NCBI GenBank assembly: GCA_021739625.1
Contig: JAIPBJ010000007.1
Coordinates: 1 to 64,000, forward strand
DNA: 64,000 nucleotides
From: Flavobacteriales bacterium
GTDB lineage: Bacteria; Bacteroidota; Bacteroidia; UBA10329
Reading direction: 5' to 3'
The translations under genes and the position numbers were made by a program. The notes under the pieces are model-generated. The model searched no databases and had not been told where the DNA came from. It worked only from the letters and a program-made list of their open reading frames with translations. Numbering within the stretch: position 1 is the first letter of the stretch; each line of letters begins with the position of its first letter. Shown here in pieces: positions 55,118 to 63,814 of this stretch.

Positions 55118-55324
55118 ATGTCCTTTCGCCCTCCCGATCATACGCTGGCCGCTGCTGCACTCCTGTGCCTGTTCTGTTTTGCTTCGTGCAACAGAGAATG
55201 CTGCGATTGCACGGACAGCGAAATCTACAGGGGCACCTTCTGTGAGGACGAGCTTCCGGCCAATTTCAGCTCTTGGGAAGGATGCCGTACCGCTCTGAAG
55301 GAAGGCGGCTGCAAATGCGACTGA
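55118..55324 (+). CDS. Small Cys-rich lipoprotein-like protein
   Basis: The 68-residue protein has a hydrophobic N terminus with a possible lipobox (LCLFCFASC) and then seven further Cys residues in about 45 residues (CNRECCDCTDSEIY..CEDEL..GCRTALKEGGCKCD). I do not recognise it. The gene starts at ATG 55118 just after the 42-bp array; a CAATTTTG lies 8 nt upstream, one base off the promoter consensus. The paired Cys residues suggest disulfides or metal binding outside the cytoplasm, by inference. Confidence 0.6.
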   Translation: MSFRPPDHTLAAAALLCLFCFASCNRECCDCTDSEIYRGTFCEDELPANFSSWEGCRTALKEGGCKCD

Positions 55325-55333
55325 TGCGCGCGC

Positions 55334-56521
55334 TCAGGACTGACGCAGTTGTTCCATCGCCAGCCAGGCAATAAGCCCGGCCCCTATTTCCAGACTGCGC
55401 TCGTCCACATTGAAAGTGGAGGTGTGCAGGCCACTGGCGATGCCCTGCTCGGCATTGCGAGTGCCCAACCGGTAGAAACAGGCCGGCATCAGTTGGCTGT
55501 AATAGCTGAAATCCTCACCGGTCATGCGCATGTCGAGGTCAACCACGTTCTCGGCCCCCATGTACTGACGGGCAGCTTGCTGTGTGCTCAGTGTCAATGG
55601 CTCATCGTTCACGAGGAACGGATATCCTTTCTCCACACGGAACTCGCATCGGCCGCCCATGCTCTGGGCAATATGCTCGGCAGTCTCCACCATGATGCGG
55701 TGGGCCGTGGCACGCCATTCCTCGTCCATGGTGCGGAACGTGCCTTCCAGTTCCACCTTGTCGGGAATGATGTTGGTGGCCCCGTTGGCGATCATCTTTC
55801 CGAAGGAGAGCACGCTCGGCACGCCCGGTCTGGCCTTTCTGCTCACCACGTGCTGCAGAGCGGTGAGCATGTGGGCTGTGATGAGCACCGGGTCGATGAG
55901 CGTGTGCGGCAGGGCTGCATGGCCTCCCTTGCCAATCACGGTGACGTACAGTTCGTCAGTGCTGGCCATGTACATGCCGGGGCGGAAGCCCACCTTGCCA
56001 ACCTCCAGGTCGGGGAACACGTGCTGCGCAAGGATGGCCGAGGCAGGAGGCGTGTCCAACGCGCCTTCCTTTATCATGAGCGAAGCCCCGCCCGGCAGGC
56101 GCTCTTCGCCCGGTTGGAAGACCAGTTTCACCGTGCCGCTCCATTCCTCCCTCAGCTCGTGAAGAATGCGGGCCGCACCCAGCAGGCATGAGGTGTGTAC
56201 ATCATGCCCACAGGCGTGCATCACCCCTTTGTTGGTGGAGCAATAGGGCACATCGTTCTCCTCGGTGATGGGCAGTGCGTCCAGATCGGCCCTCAGTGCG
56301 ATGACCTTGGATCCGGGATCTTTCCCGTGAATGTGGGCCACAATGCCGGTCTTCACATAGCCTGCCTTGTAGGCGATGCCCCACGCTTCCAGTTTGGAAC
56401 AGACGAAAGCACTGGTCTCCGTTTCTTGGAATGAGAGTTCGGGATGCGCGTGCAGATGCCTTCTCACAGCCACCGTGTCTGTCAGGTATTGCGCGGCCAA
56501 TTGTTTGATGCGGGCGATCAT
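55334..56521 (-). CDS. M20D-family amidohydrolase
   Basis: The 395-residue protein shows metal-binding motifs of M20 enzymes: RRHLHAHPELSFQE, LRADLDALPI, MHACGHDVHTS, FQPGEERLPGGA and GEDFSYY, plus the dimerisation domain start GKGGHAALPH. M20D enzymes (IAA-amino acid hydrolase, N-acyl amino acid amidohydrolase type) remove acyl groups from amino acids. No signal peptide is seen, so it is cytoplasmic. The ATG is 4 nt after TACATTTG. Confidence 0.94.
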   Translation of the reverse strand: MIARIKQLAAQYLTDTVAVRRHLHAHPELSFQETETSAFVCSKLEAWGIAYKAGYVKTGIVAHIHGKDPGSKVIALRADLDALPITEENDVPYCSTNKGVMHACGHDVHTSCLLGAARILHELREEWSGTVKLVFQPGEERLPGGASLMIKEGALDTPPASAILAQHVFPDLEVGKVGFRPGMYMASTDELYVTVIGKGGHAALPHTLIDPVLITAHMLTALQHVVSRKARPGVPSVLSFGKMIANGATNIIPDKVELEGTFRTMDEEWRATAHRIMVETAEHIAQSMGGRCEFRVEKGYPFLVNDEPLTLSTQQAARQYMGAENVVDLDMRMTGEDFSYYSQLMPACFYRLGTRNAEQGIASGLHTSTFNVDERSLEIGAGLIAWLAMEQLRQS

Positions 56522-56525
56522 GCGT

Positions 56526-56533
56526 CAAATGTA
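56526..56533 (-). promoter_or_regulatory. TAnnTTTG promoter element for M20D gene
   Basis: TACATTTG, ACGC, then the ATG at 56521: a 4-nt spacing predicting a leaderless mRNA. Confidence 0.65.
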
Positions 56534-56542
56534 GTGATGGCA

Positions 56543-57409
56543 TCAATCCTTGGTTCCGCCCGTTCTGGTGCCCATGCCTGTGAAGAACAGGGTGACGGCC
56601 GAAATCACCGCCAGTCCTTCAAGAGGGGGCATGGCGTGGTAGGTACGGCCTGTGAATGGATGAACGCGCCAGAATTCCATCGGGTCGGGAAGTCTGTTCA
56701 GCACCAGCCATGTCTGTGGGCAACTGTGCCCGGGAAACAGCACCACCACGCAACCGGCCAGTGCCATGGCGCAGATGGAGACCAGAACGGCAAGCATCAC
56801 CATATCCTTCAAGAACAATGAACGATCGACCTCCATGCGCACACCTACTGTCCACATACCGCAGAGCATCAGCCCACTGCCCAGAACATCCATCAGAACA
56901 TCATTCAGGTCGAGGTACTGGACGCTTTCGGGATAAAGCACCCGGTACTGATACCATTCGTCCAGCATCATCACCGGCAGCGCCAGCAGGATGGTGGCCC
57001 CGGGCCTGCGCGCGAATGGGAAAAGGAGGAAGGCCAGCCCGGCATACAGCGCAGCATGGATCACCTCGATATTCATTTCGAAGAGCAAGGAATAGTGCAG
57101 GACCAGCATCAGCACGATGGCCGAGAGGTAGAAGATCTGCCGTGGCCTTTGAGGGCCGTTTTTCCGGATGAAGAAAACGAGTGCCGTCAAGAATGCAACT
57201 CCCACTGCCACGGTGATGGCCGCGACCACCGCATCATAGACGGGCAGCGTGAGCGCATTCATCGCCCTGATGGACAGCTTGACGAACGTGTCGTGACCGA
57301 ACAGAATGAAGGCCACGTAGGCCGCTGCGAGCACTCCATTCCAGATGCGATGGGTCTCCGACCGATCGACCATCGCATTCAGGATCCGGGCAATGCGTGC
57401 TGTGTCCAT
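56543..57409 (-). CDS. Polytopic membrane protein, possibly VanZ-like
   Basis: The 288-residue protein has about seven hydrophobic segments. The stretch MMLDEWYQYRVLYPESVQYLDLNDVLMDVLGSGLML resembles the VanZ-like motif (DE..Q......R..D..D...N..G), which is my only hint to a family. It is followed 8 bp downstream (start side) by the aminotransferase gene on the same strand, so they may be cotranscribed. The function is unknown. Confidence 0.6.
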   Translation of the reverse strand: MDTARIARILNAMVDRSETHRIWNGVLAAAYVAFILFGHDTFVKLSIRAMNALTLPVYDAVVAAITVAVGVAFLTALVFFIRKNGPQRPRQIFYLSAIVLMLVLHYSLLFEMNIEVIHAALYAGLAFLLFPFARRPGATILLALPVMMLDEWYQYRVLYPESVQYLDLNDVLMDVLGSGLMLCGMWTVGVRMEVDRSLFLKDMVMLAVLVSICAMALAGCVVVLFPGHSCPQTWLVLNRLPDPMEFWRVHPFTGRTYHAMPPLEGLAVISAVTLFFTGMGTRTGGTKD

Positions 57410-57417
57410 TTATGGGA

Positions 57418-58698
57418 TCACCGTTTTGCCATCAGGGTGAGTTCATCCACCAGCAGGTCGAGTTCGGCCTTGGCGGTGTAGAGGTGCGGACTGATGCGCA
57501 CCCCGTTCACCTGCTCCCATTTCACAGGCGTGGTGTGCAGTCCACGGGTTTCGAAAAGATGACCGACCATCTCCTCGGCCTCCCAGCCCTCGATGCCAAC
57601 GGTTGACATGCCCCCCGCAAAACGGTCTTCATGCGAGGTGTAGAAACGGATGTTCTTCACATCCCTCACCTTGTCCGTCCAATAGGTGCGAAGGTGACGG
57701 AAACGGGCCGAGCGTCTGTCCTGTCCGATGGTATCGTGGAAATCGAGCGCATCGTGGATGGCCATTTCTGCTGCGAACGAGCGCGTGCCCAACGACTCGA
57801 ACTTGCGGATGTCATCGCTCTGCGGCTCGTGGTTTCCGAGCAGTGGCCACACCTTGCCGATCTTCTCCTTTCGGATGAACATCATGCCCGTGCCAAAGGG
57901 TGCGCACAGCCATTTGTGCAGCGAAGTGGCGGCATAGTCGCAGCCGATGTCACGCAGATCGATGGGCAGATGGATGAAAGAATGGGCCGCATCCACCACC
58001 ACTTCGCATCCTTTGGCCTTCGCCATTTCGGTGATGCGTTTCACGGGCATGATCTGCCCTGTCCAGTTGATGACGTGGGTGATGTGGATCACCTTGGTCT
58101 TCGGGGTGATGGCCTCGCGGTAGCGTTCCACGGTGGCATCGTCATCCTCCATCGGCAGGTCGAGCTGCACGTAGTTCAGTTTCAGTCCATCGCGCAGCTC
58201 CCTTTGGCGCCAGGCGTTGAGCATGTGCGGATAGTCGTAGGGAGAAAGCACCACCTCATCGCCTGGGCTCAGGTTCAGCCCGAAGATGATGGTGTTGAGC
58301 CCCTCGGTGGCGTTGCGGTTGATGGCAATCTCCTCGTTGGACACATGCACGAGCTGCGCCAAACGTTCGCGCAGCGGTTCGCGCTCCTGATCAACCTTGC
58401 GCCACATGAAATAGCTGGGGGCGAGGTTGCATCTTCGGTAGCGTTCAATATGACCGTTCTGCACAGGCAGCGGCTGTGGACTCACGCCTCCGTTGTTCAG
58501 GTTGATCACTTTGTCGTCCAGCGTGTAGAGCTGGCGGATGGAATTCCAAAAGGCTTCGTCTGCGGCCATGGATAGCGGATCGGTGTCAGTAGAACAGGCA
58601 CTGAATGAGGTAAGAGGAGCGAGGGCCGAAAGCACAGGTGCCCCCATCAAGGCCATTCCCGACCTTTGGATGAACTGCTTGCGGGTGATCAGGCCCAT
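57418..58698 (-). CDS. Exported class V aminotransferase-fold (PLP) protein
   Basis: The 426-residue protein begins TRKQFIQRSGMALMGAPVLSALAPLTSFSAC, an RKQF.. basic start and hydrophobic segment ending in Cys: a Tat-like or lipoprotein signal. The enzyme part is a class V PLP fold: NNGGVSPQP, NATEGLNTIIFG, VLSPYDYPH, VVDAAHSFIH (Asp pairing with the pyridine N) and TSLHKWLCAPFGTG with the PLP Lys in HKW. It resembles isopenicillin N epimerase or selenocysteine lyase-like proteins. PLP enzymes outside the cytoplasm are uncommon. The reaction is not predictable. Confidence 0.88.
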   Translation of the reverse strand: MGLITRKQFIQRSGMALMGAPVLSALAPLTSFSACSTDTDPLSMAADEAFWNSIRQLYTLDDKVINLNNGGVSPQPLPVQNGHIERYRRCNLAPSYFMWRKVDQEREPLRERLAQLVHVSNEEIAINRNATEGLNTIIFGLNLSPGDEVVLSPYDYPHMLNAWRQRELRDGLKLNYVQLDLPMEDDDATVERYREAITPKTKVIHITHVINWTGQIMPVKRITEMAKAKGCEVVVDAAHSFIHLPIDLRDIGCDYAATSLHKWLCAPFGTGMMFIRKEKIGKVWPLLGNHEPQSDDIRKFESLGTRSFAAEMAIHDALDFHDTIGQDRRSARFRHLRTYWTDKVRDVKNIRFYTSHEDRFAGGMSTVGIEGWEAEEMVGHLFETRGLHTTPVKWEQVNGVRISPHLYTAKAELDLLVDELTLMAKR

Positions 58699-58736
58699 GA
58701 CGTGATATTAGGTGTGGAAGGTGTTCTGTGGGTCGG

Positions 58737-61700
58737 TCACCTCTTCACCACCCTCAGGTGGCTCAGGCCCTTGTTGGTCCCTATCGAAACGACATATATC
58801 CCCGGTGCAAGCCCTTCGGTGGGCACCAGCACCTGCGTGGCACCTGCGGCAGCCGTTTGCTGCACCAGTGCGCCCGTCATCGACAGGATGCGGATGCTAC
58901 GGATGGCTCCGTCAGCTACGATGCGGAAGCCGTCATCGAACGGATTGGGGTAGAGCGACACGCGTCCGTCCATCGGCCCGTCAACGCCCAGCCCTTCAAT
59001 CTCATTTCCCTGAAGCGTGATGTTGTCCAAACGGTTGTTGCCATTGATCTGGTCTGTGTTTCCCTCGAACTGGACCCTGACATGGAAATCGGGATTGTTG
59101 TTCACCGCTGCGATGTCGGTGAATTCAACGGTGATCACCGCATACTGCTCAGCAATGCTGAAGGACGTGGCCGTCAGTCCACTCTGGATGAAGTCAGTGC
59201 CGTTCACCGAGTAGGAGACGTTGTTGTTCAACATGCCGCTGCCCGAGCGGTGTACCACATAGCGGAACACGATGTTGTCATGGCCCGTGGTCGGCATGTT
59301 GAACACGAGTGCCCGTTCGGCCGATGGATTGTGTACACGGGCCGCTTGTCCGGCAGGTTCTGCCAACTGGACATTGAGCAACGACCCCATGGCATAGCTG
59401 TCAATATCGCGGTCGCCAGTGCCCATATAGACCATTTTCGGGTCGGCATCAGCGATCAGTGTGTAGTCTGCATCTATGGCGGTCACATCCCCATCGACAG
59501 TGTTCAGCGTGTTGAAATGCCAATAGTAGAGCAGCGGCCTGTTGTCCGTCTCTGCCGGCTTGTACACCGCGGTGAGGGTGTCGCCCTGCGTGAACGACAG
59601 TGTGATGCCATTGGTGCCCGGCCCGGGCGTTGGGCTGTGGTTCAGAAGTTCCCAATGGTCGAAGGTGAACCCCGCATTGGCCTCGGTGTCAAAGTCGGTC
59701 AGGATGCCGCCATAGACCGTTGTGGTGACCGGAAGTCCGGGCAGCCACATCCCGTTCATCGACACATTTCCTGCCTCCTCTGGTTCGGCTTTCACCACCA
59801 GGTCGAACGGGCCTTCCAGTTCATAGCAGTCGGCCACGCCCTCGGTCACTGACACGCACCGTGCCTCGATGAATCCGCGCATCTGCTGCAGATTGGTCTG
59901 CCAGCCCTGAAGGCTCCCTCCCCAACGGGCCGTGTGCCGTTGCATCTCGGGCGAGATGACGGCCGCCATGCTGTCGAGCACCGTCAGCATGTTGCTGCAA
60001 GAGAACACGGTGTTCATCAGTGCCGCCTGTCTGGTCACATACAGATCGTGGGCCGCCCCGTTCTCGTTGATGAGCTTGCTGATGATGTTCGTGTGGCCCT
60101 GTCCGCCCGGGTCAGGCAGATTCTCCGCGTTGCACGGGTCGGCATCAGGCGAGCTGTCAGGAATGCTCGTATAGTTGATGTAATGCCCGAAACAGGCATC
60201 GAGGTCCCAAAGGATGTATCTCCACCTGCGCATGTCGCCCAGCGGGTCCAGACCTCTCCACCAGCCCGTGTTCCAGTTCAGCCAGTCCTGATTGACGATG
60301 AACGAGTTGAGGATGAAATAGTCCACCAGGCTCTCCAATTCCAATTCAGCGGTGGCGGTCGCGAAATTGGCCGGAACACCCATGTTGTTGTTCTCAATGA
60401 AGTTGCGCAGGGTGGCCCAGTCATCGAGGGCCTGCTGCTCACCGAACTCTGCCCATGTGCCTCCCCAGGTTTTCAGGAACTGCACATACTCGGGGCTGCC
60501 ATTGTATCTGCGTGCCTGACCATAGTAGTATTCCGTGAAATCGTTGTCGTCCACTTTTTCGCGGAGGTCATAGATCCCCCAATAACTGCCATTCATATAC
60601 AGGACACAGAATGCGCTGCTGCGCTCATCCAGATTCAGCCCCCCCAATTGCGAAAGCGTGTGTACATAAGGGTCGCGGATATGCGCCCCACCGTTCTCGA
60701 AAGGATAGTTGTCGCTGGCCCCCGACTTCAGGATCAGCCTTTTGAATTTCGACCTTTCGGTGGTGGTGAAGATCCCGTGGCCGATTTCGTCATTATAGCC
60801 GTACTCGTCCCGTCCGATGAAATCCATGCCGCGCTGTCCATAGGCCCACGAATCGTTGCCGTGCTTGTTGAAATCGCCCACGGCCTCATCGCGCAGCGTG
60901 CCCCCGGCATCGAAGAATTCGAACGAGCCCACCGGTTCGATCTGCGAACCGCCCAGCAGGTCGGGCAGCAGATCTCCGGCCACAGACACCACCGGCACCG
61001 TGTGGTTCACATTGATGAGATACGTGTTCGTCTCGGTGAGACCGGGCAGCACGTTGGCAATGGTTGCGAAGCCACGCGCACGCAGCACAGTGGTGGTGCT
61101 GATGTTCACCGGGGTCGAATACTGGGTGGATGCTGCGGTGGGCTCGGTGCCGTCTGTCGTATAGCGGATGAGGGTGTTGGGTGCATCGGCACTCATGGAC
61201 ACGGTGATCGACCCAGAATAGACCCCGGCCTCCTGCGAGAGCACCGCATGGCCGGCATAGCCTGCGGCCGCCCCGCTGTTGGCAGTGCCACGGGTAGGAT
61301 TGGCAAACACGCCCCAAGTGGCCGCACCGTCCGATGTCCGTCCTCGCGAGTGACCTGACTGTGTGGTGGCCAGCACGTACGATTCCAGCACGTTGCCGAG
61401 CGGATCGGAGAACACGATGCTTTCGGGCCCCAACTGTCCGAGGCGGAAATTGGTGTGGGGCGTGGGCCCGGCCATGGCATCACGGCCCGAACAGACCACC
61501 ACAAGCCTTCCGCCTGCGGGAACCACCCCGCCCGGAAACTGCCACTTGGTCGGGTTGGTCGGCTTGTCGCTCAGATGGTATCCCGTCAGGTCCACTGCCT
61601 GCGATGACGGGTTGTAGAGCTCCACCCAGTCCTCAAAGTTTCCGAAGGCATCGGTCACCGTGCGGTTGCTGCACGAATACTCGTTGATGACCACCTGCGC

Positions 61701-61772
61701 CTCGATGGCGGTCGGCACCAGCAACAGTAGCGTCAGTGCAAGCTTCCGGAGAAATGTATGGGTTCTGGCCAT
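58737..61772 (-). CDS. T9SS-exported CotH kinase-family protein with lamin tail domain
   Basis: The 1011-residue protein has a signal peptide (LRKLALTLLLLVPTAIEA). Domains in order: a lamin tail domain (VVINEYSCSNRTVTDAFGNFEDWVELYNPSSQ..LTGYHLSD), a chitobiase/hexosaminidase C-terminal-like beta domain (NTLIRYTTDGTEPTAAS), the CotH kinase-like domain (RLILKSGASDNYPF, SYWGIYDLREKVDDNDF, YILWDLDACFGHY), further beta domains, and a C-terminal T9SS sorting domain (YPNPFDDGFRI..MTGALV..APGIYVVSI). CotH proteins are atypical protein kinases that phosphorylate spore coat proteins in Bacillus; bacterial surface copies are unassigned. Confidence 0.9.
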   Translation of the reverse strand: MARTHTFLRKLALTLLLLVPTAIEAQVVINEYSCSNRTVTDAFGNFEDWVELYNPSSQAVDLTGYHLSDKPTNPTKWQFPGGVVPAGGRLVVVCSGRDAMAGPTPHTNFRLGQLGPESIVFSDPLGNVLESYVLATTQSGHSRGRTSDGAATWGVFANPTRGTANSGAAAGYAGHAVLSQEAGVYSGSITVSMSADAPNTLIRYTTDGTEPTAASTQYSTPVNISTTTVLRARGFATIANVLPGLTETNTYLINVNHTVPVVSVAGDLLPDLLGGSQIEPVGSFEFFDAGGTLRDEAVGDFNKHGNDSWAYGQRGMDFIGRDEYGYNDEIGHGIFTTTERSKFKRLILKSGASDNYPFENGGAHIRDPYVHTLSQLGGLNLDERSSAFCVLYMNGSYWGIYDLREKVDDNDFTEYYYGQARRYNGSPEYVQFLKTWGGTWAEFGEQQALDDWATLRNFIENNNMGVPANFATATAELELESLVDYFILNSFIVNQDWLNWNTGWWRGLDPLGDMRRWRYILWDLDACFGHYINYTSIPDSSPDADPCNAENLPDPGGQGHTNIISKLINENGAAHDLYVTRQAALMNTVFSCSNMLTVLDSMAAVISPEMQRHTARWGGSLQGWQTNLQQMRGFIEARCVSVTEGVADCYELEGPFDLVVKAEPEEAGNVSMNGMWLPGLPVTTTVYGGILTDFDTEANAGFTFDHWELLNHSPTPGPGTNGITLSFTQGDTLTAVYKPAETDNRPLLYYWHFNTLNTVDGDVTAIDADYTLIADADPKMVYMGTGDRDIDSYAMGSLLNVQLAEPAGQAARVHNPSAERALVFNMPTTGHDNIVFRYVVHRSGSGMLNNNVSYSVNGTDFIQSGLTATSFSIAEQYAVITVEFTDIAAVNNNPDFHVRVQFEGNTDQINGNNRLDNITLQGNEIEGLGVDGPMDGRVSLYPNPFDDGFRIVADGAIRSIRILSMTGALVQQTAAAGATQVLVPTEGLAPGIYVVSIGTNKGLSHLRVVKR

Positions 61773-61856
61773 GGGTTTGGAAGATGTTGTTCCCTGCGGG
61801 GCAATGCGCCCAACAGTAGGGTAAACATATACAACTTTCCCGCGTGGAAAGGCATT

Positions 61857-62624
61857 TCAGCGCCCCTGCCCAGGCTCATCAGCCTCTTTCATCCTCGGGT
61901 TCAGTTCCACCACATCGGCCTTCGACTTCTTGCGCACACGCAGGTTGATCATCTCCACCGAAAGCGAGAAGAACACCGCGAAATAGATGTAGCCCTTGGG
62001 CACCTCCACGTGGAATCCTTGCACCATCAACATGAACCCTATGAGGATGAGGAACGACAGGGCGAGTATCTGCAGCGTGGGATTGTTGTTGATGAAACGG
62101 CTGATCTTCCCCGCAAAGGTCATCATGATGCCGAGGGCGATGATCACCGCAATGATCATCACCAGCACCTCTTTCACCAGACCAACGGCCGTGAGGATGC
62201 TGTCGAACGAGAAGATGATGTCGAGCAGGATGATCTGAAGGATGACACCGCTCACGCTCTTGGCCTTTCCAGCGTGTACTTCCTCTGGCGTCCCTTGCAT
62301 CTTGTGATGAATCTCCATGGTGCTCTTGAAAAGCAGGAAGATGCCCCCTGCCGCAAGGATGATGTCGCGACCGCTCAGCGCAAAGTCCATGACGGTGATG
62401 AGCGGCTGTGTGAACTGGATGATGTAGGAGATGCCCAGCAGCAGCCCGATGCGGAATACCAGTGCGAACAGCAGGCCCAGATTGCGCGCGCGGGCCTGTT
62501 TCTCCTCGGGCAATCGGTTGGAAACGATGGAGATGAAAATGATGTTGTCTATGCCCAGCACCACCTCAAGGAAGGTGAGTGTGAGCAGTGCTATCCAGGT
62601 CTCTGAATGCAGGAAGATCTCCAT
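61857..62624 (-). CDS. TerC family integral membrane protein
   Basis: The 255-residue protein has about seven membrane segments and the TerC pattern LTFLEVVLGIDNIIFISIVSNRLP near the N terminus and ILQIILLDIIFSFDSILTAVGLV in the middle, with the paired Asp residues of the metal-exporter fold. TerC proteins relate to tellurite resistance and to Mn2+ export, loading exported metalloproteins. It is monocistronic here. The C terminus is charged and cytoplasmic. Confidence 0.93.
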   Translation of the reverse strand: MEIFLHSETWIALLTLTFLEVVLGIDNIIFISIVSNRLPEEKQARARNLGLLFALVFRIGLLLGISYIIQFTQPLITVMDFALSGRDIILAAGGIFLLFKSTMEIHHKMQGTPEEVHAGKAKSVSGVILQIILLDIIFSFDSILTAVGLVKEVLVMIIAVIIALGIMMTFAGKISRFINNNPTLQILALSFLILIGFMLMVQGFHVEVPKGYIYFAVFFSLSVEMINLRVRKKSKADVVELNPRMKEADEPGQGR

Positions 62625-62738
62625 GGTCGGTCATGTCTTAGGACGCACGAAAGTAGAAGCGAATCTGCCTGTCATGACGGAGGTATGGCATCATTGACAG
62701 TTGCACGGCAGTCCATGGGGGCCATGTCCATTGCGGGG

Positions 62739-63707
62739 TCAGAACCCGATCAACGCCACGCCTTTGCGCCATTGCTCCTTGTTCTTGCAGTTGAACCTGA
62801 CGGCAACATGGGCCTCATGGCTCCCTCCGGTCTGGTTTCTCAAGGAACTGACAGTATGGTCGTAACTGTATCCGAGCGAGAACCGCCCAATGGAATAGCC
62901 CGCCATGAAATTCACACTGTCGAAATTGGAGAGGCTGGCTCTGAACCCTGCTCCCAGCCTTACTTTCCAAAGTTCGAACGCAAGCGATGGCAGGAACATT
63001 TCAAAATCCTGTTGCTTCATATAGATGAAGGTGGGGGATATGCTGAGATATTTCGTGATGCGACCTACGTATGTGATATGGGCGGTGGTTTTCAACCACA
63101 GCACTGATGTGCCCGAGAATCCTACGTCTGGTTGAGTAACGTGATGGAATGCTACGCCATAGACCAGATGATGCAGGTTTCTGAAAAGATTCTGTGTCAT
63201 CAGAAGACCCACCTGCATATCGATGATGTCCCGTGTGTCGTTTTGGGGAATGATCTGAGTGTTATAGACGTACCCATAGCGTGGATCGATCATGTCACCG
63301 AACGTGAGTTTGCTCCAATCAATGGTCGATCGTCTCCATCCCATCTCAAATGCTGGGCTTAGCACAAGTTTCTCATTGAACAGCCTGAAAACAGGGGAGT
63401 ATGTGGTACTCAACATGTATTTCTTTAGCGTTCCGGCAGAATTGTCATACTGAAAATTGACAGCAACTCCTCCTCTGAATGGTCTCACAAATTGATCGAA
63501 CGAAGCGTTGACCGTTTGATAATTCCCGTCCTCGTTCGGCCATTGATTCCTGTAGGATGCTGCGAAACGCGTGCATCCATCATACCCGGCAAATGCCGGA
63601 TTCAGATAGATGGGAGTACTCAGATATTGGGTGAAATGCGCATCCTGCGCCCTGCACACAATGGCTGTGACCATCAGAAGCAACAGGAACAGCAGGGTTT
63701 TCACCAT
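62739..63707 (-). CDS. PorP/SprF family T9SS-associated membrane protein
   Basis: The 322-residue protein has a signal peptide and then the family start AQDAHFTQYLSTPIYLNPAFAGYDGCTRFAASYRNQWP, followed by an outer-membrane beta-barrel with regular aromatic strands and a final YSIGRFSLGYSYDHT..SSHEAHVAVRF segment. PorP/SprF proteins are outer-membrane parts of the T9SS that hold large adhesins such as SprB at the cell surface. A partner adhesin gene is not in the window. Promoter TACATTTG lies 23 nt upstream. Confidence 0.93.
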   Translation of the reverse strand: MVKTLLFLLLLMVTAIVCRAQDAHFTQYLSTPIYLNPAFAGYDGCTRFAASYRNQWPNEDGNYQTVNASFDQFVRPFRGGVAVNFQYDNSAGTLKKYMLSTTYSPVFRLFNEKLVLSPAFEMGWRRSTIDWSKLTFGDMIDPRYGYVYNTQIIPQNDTRDIIDMQVGLLMTQNLFRNLHHLVYGVAFHHVTQPDVGFSGTSVLWLKTTAHITYVGRITKYLSISPTFIYMKQQDFEMFLPSLAFELWKVRLGAGFRASLSNFDSVNFMAGYSIGRFSLGYSYDHTVSSLRNQTGGSHEAHVAVRFNCKNKEQWRKGVALIGF

Positions 63708-63730
63708 AGAAATTCTTCAAGGATTCCTCA

Positions 63731-63738
63731 CAAATGTA
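63731..63738 (-). promoter_or_regulatory. TAnnTTTG promoter element for PorP/SprF gene
   Basis: TACATTTG on the minus strand, 23 nt before the ATG at 63707. Confidence 0.6.
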
Positions 63739-63786
63739 ACGGATGAGAACCTGAGTTGCTTCCACAGTCTCCCCCCGCCCGCTCGT

Positions 63787-63794
63787 TATCTTTG
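63787..63794 (+). promoter_or_regulatory. TAnnTTTG promoter element for cysS
   Basis: TATCTTTG, 20 nt before the cysS ATG. Confidence 0.55.
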
Positions 63795-63814
63795 GCCCCT
63801 TCATCCCTTAGAAA

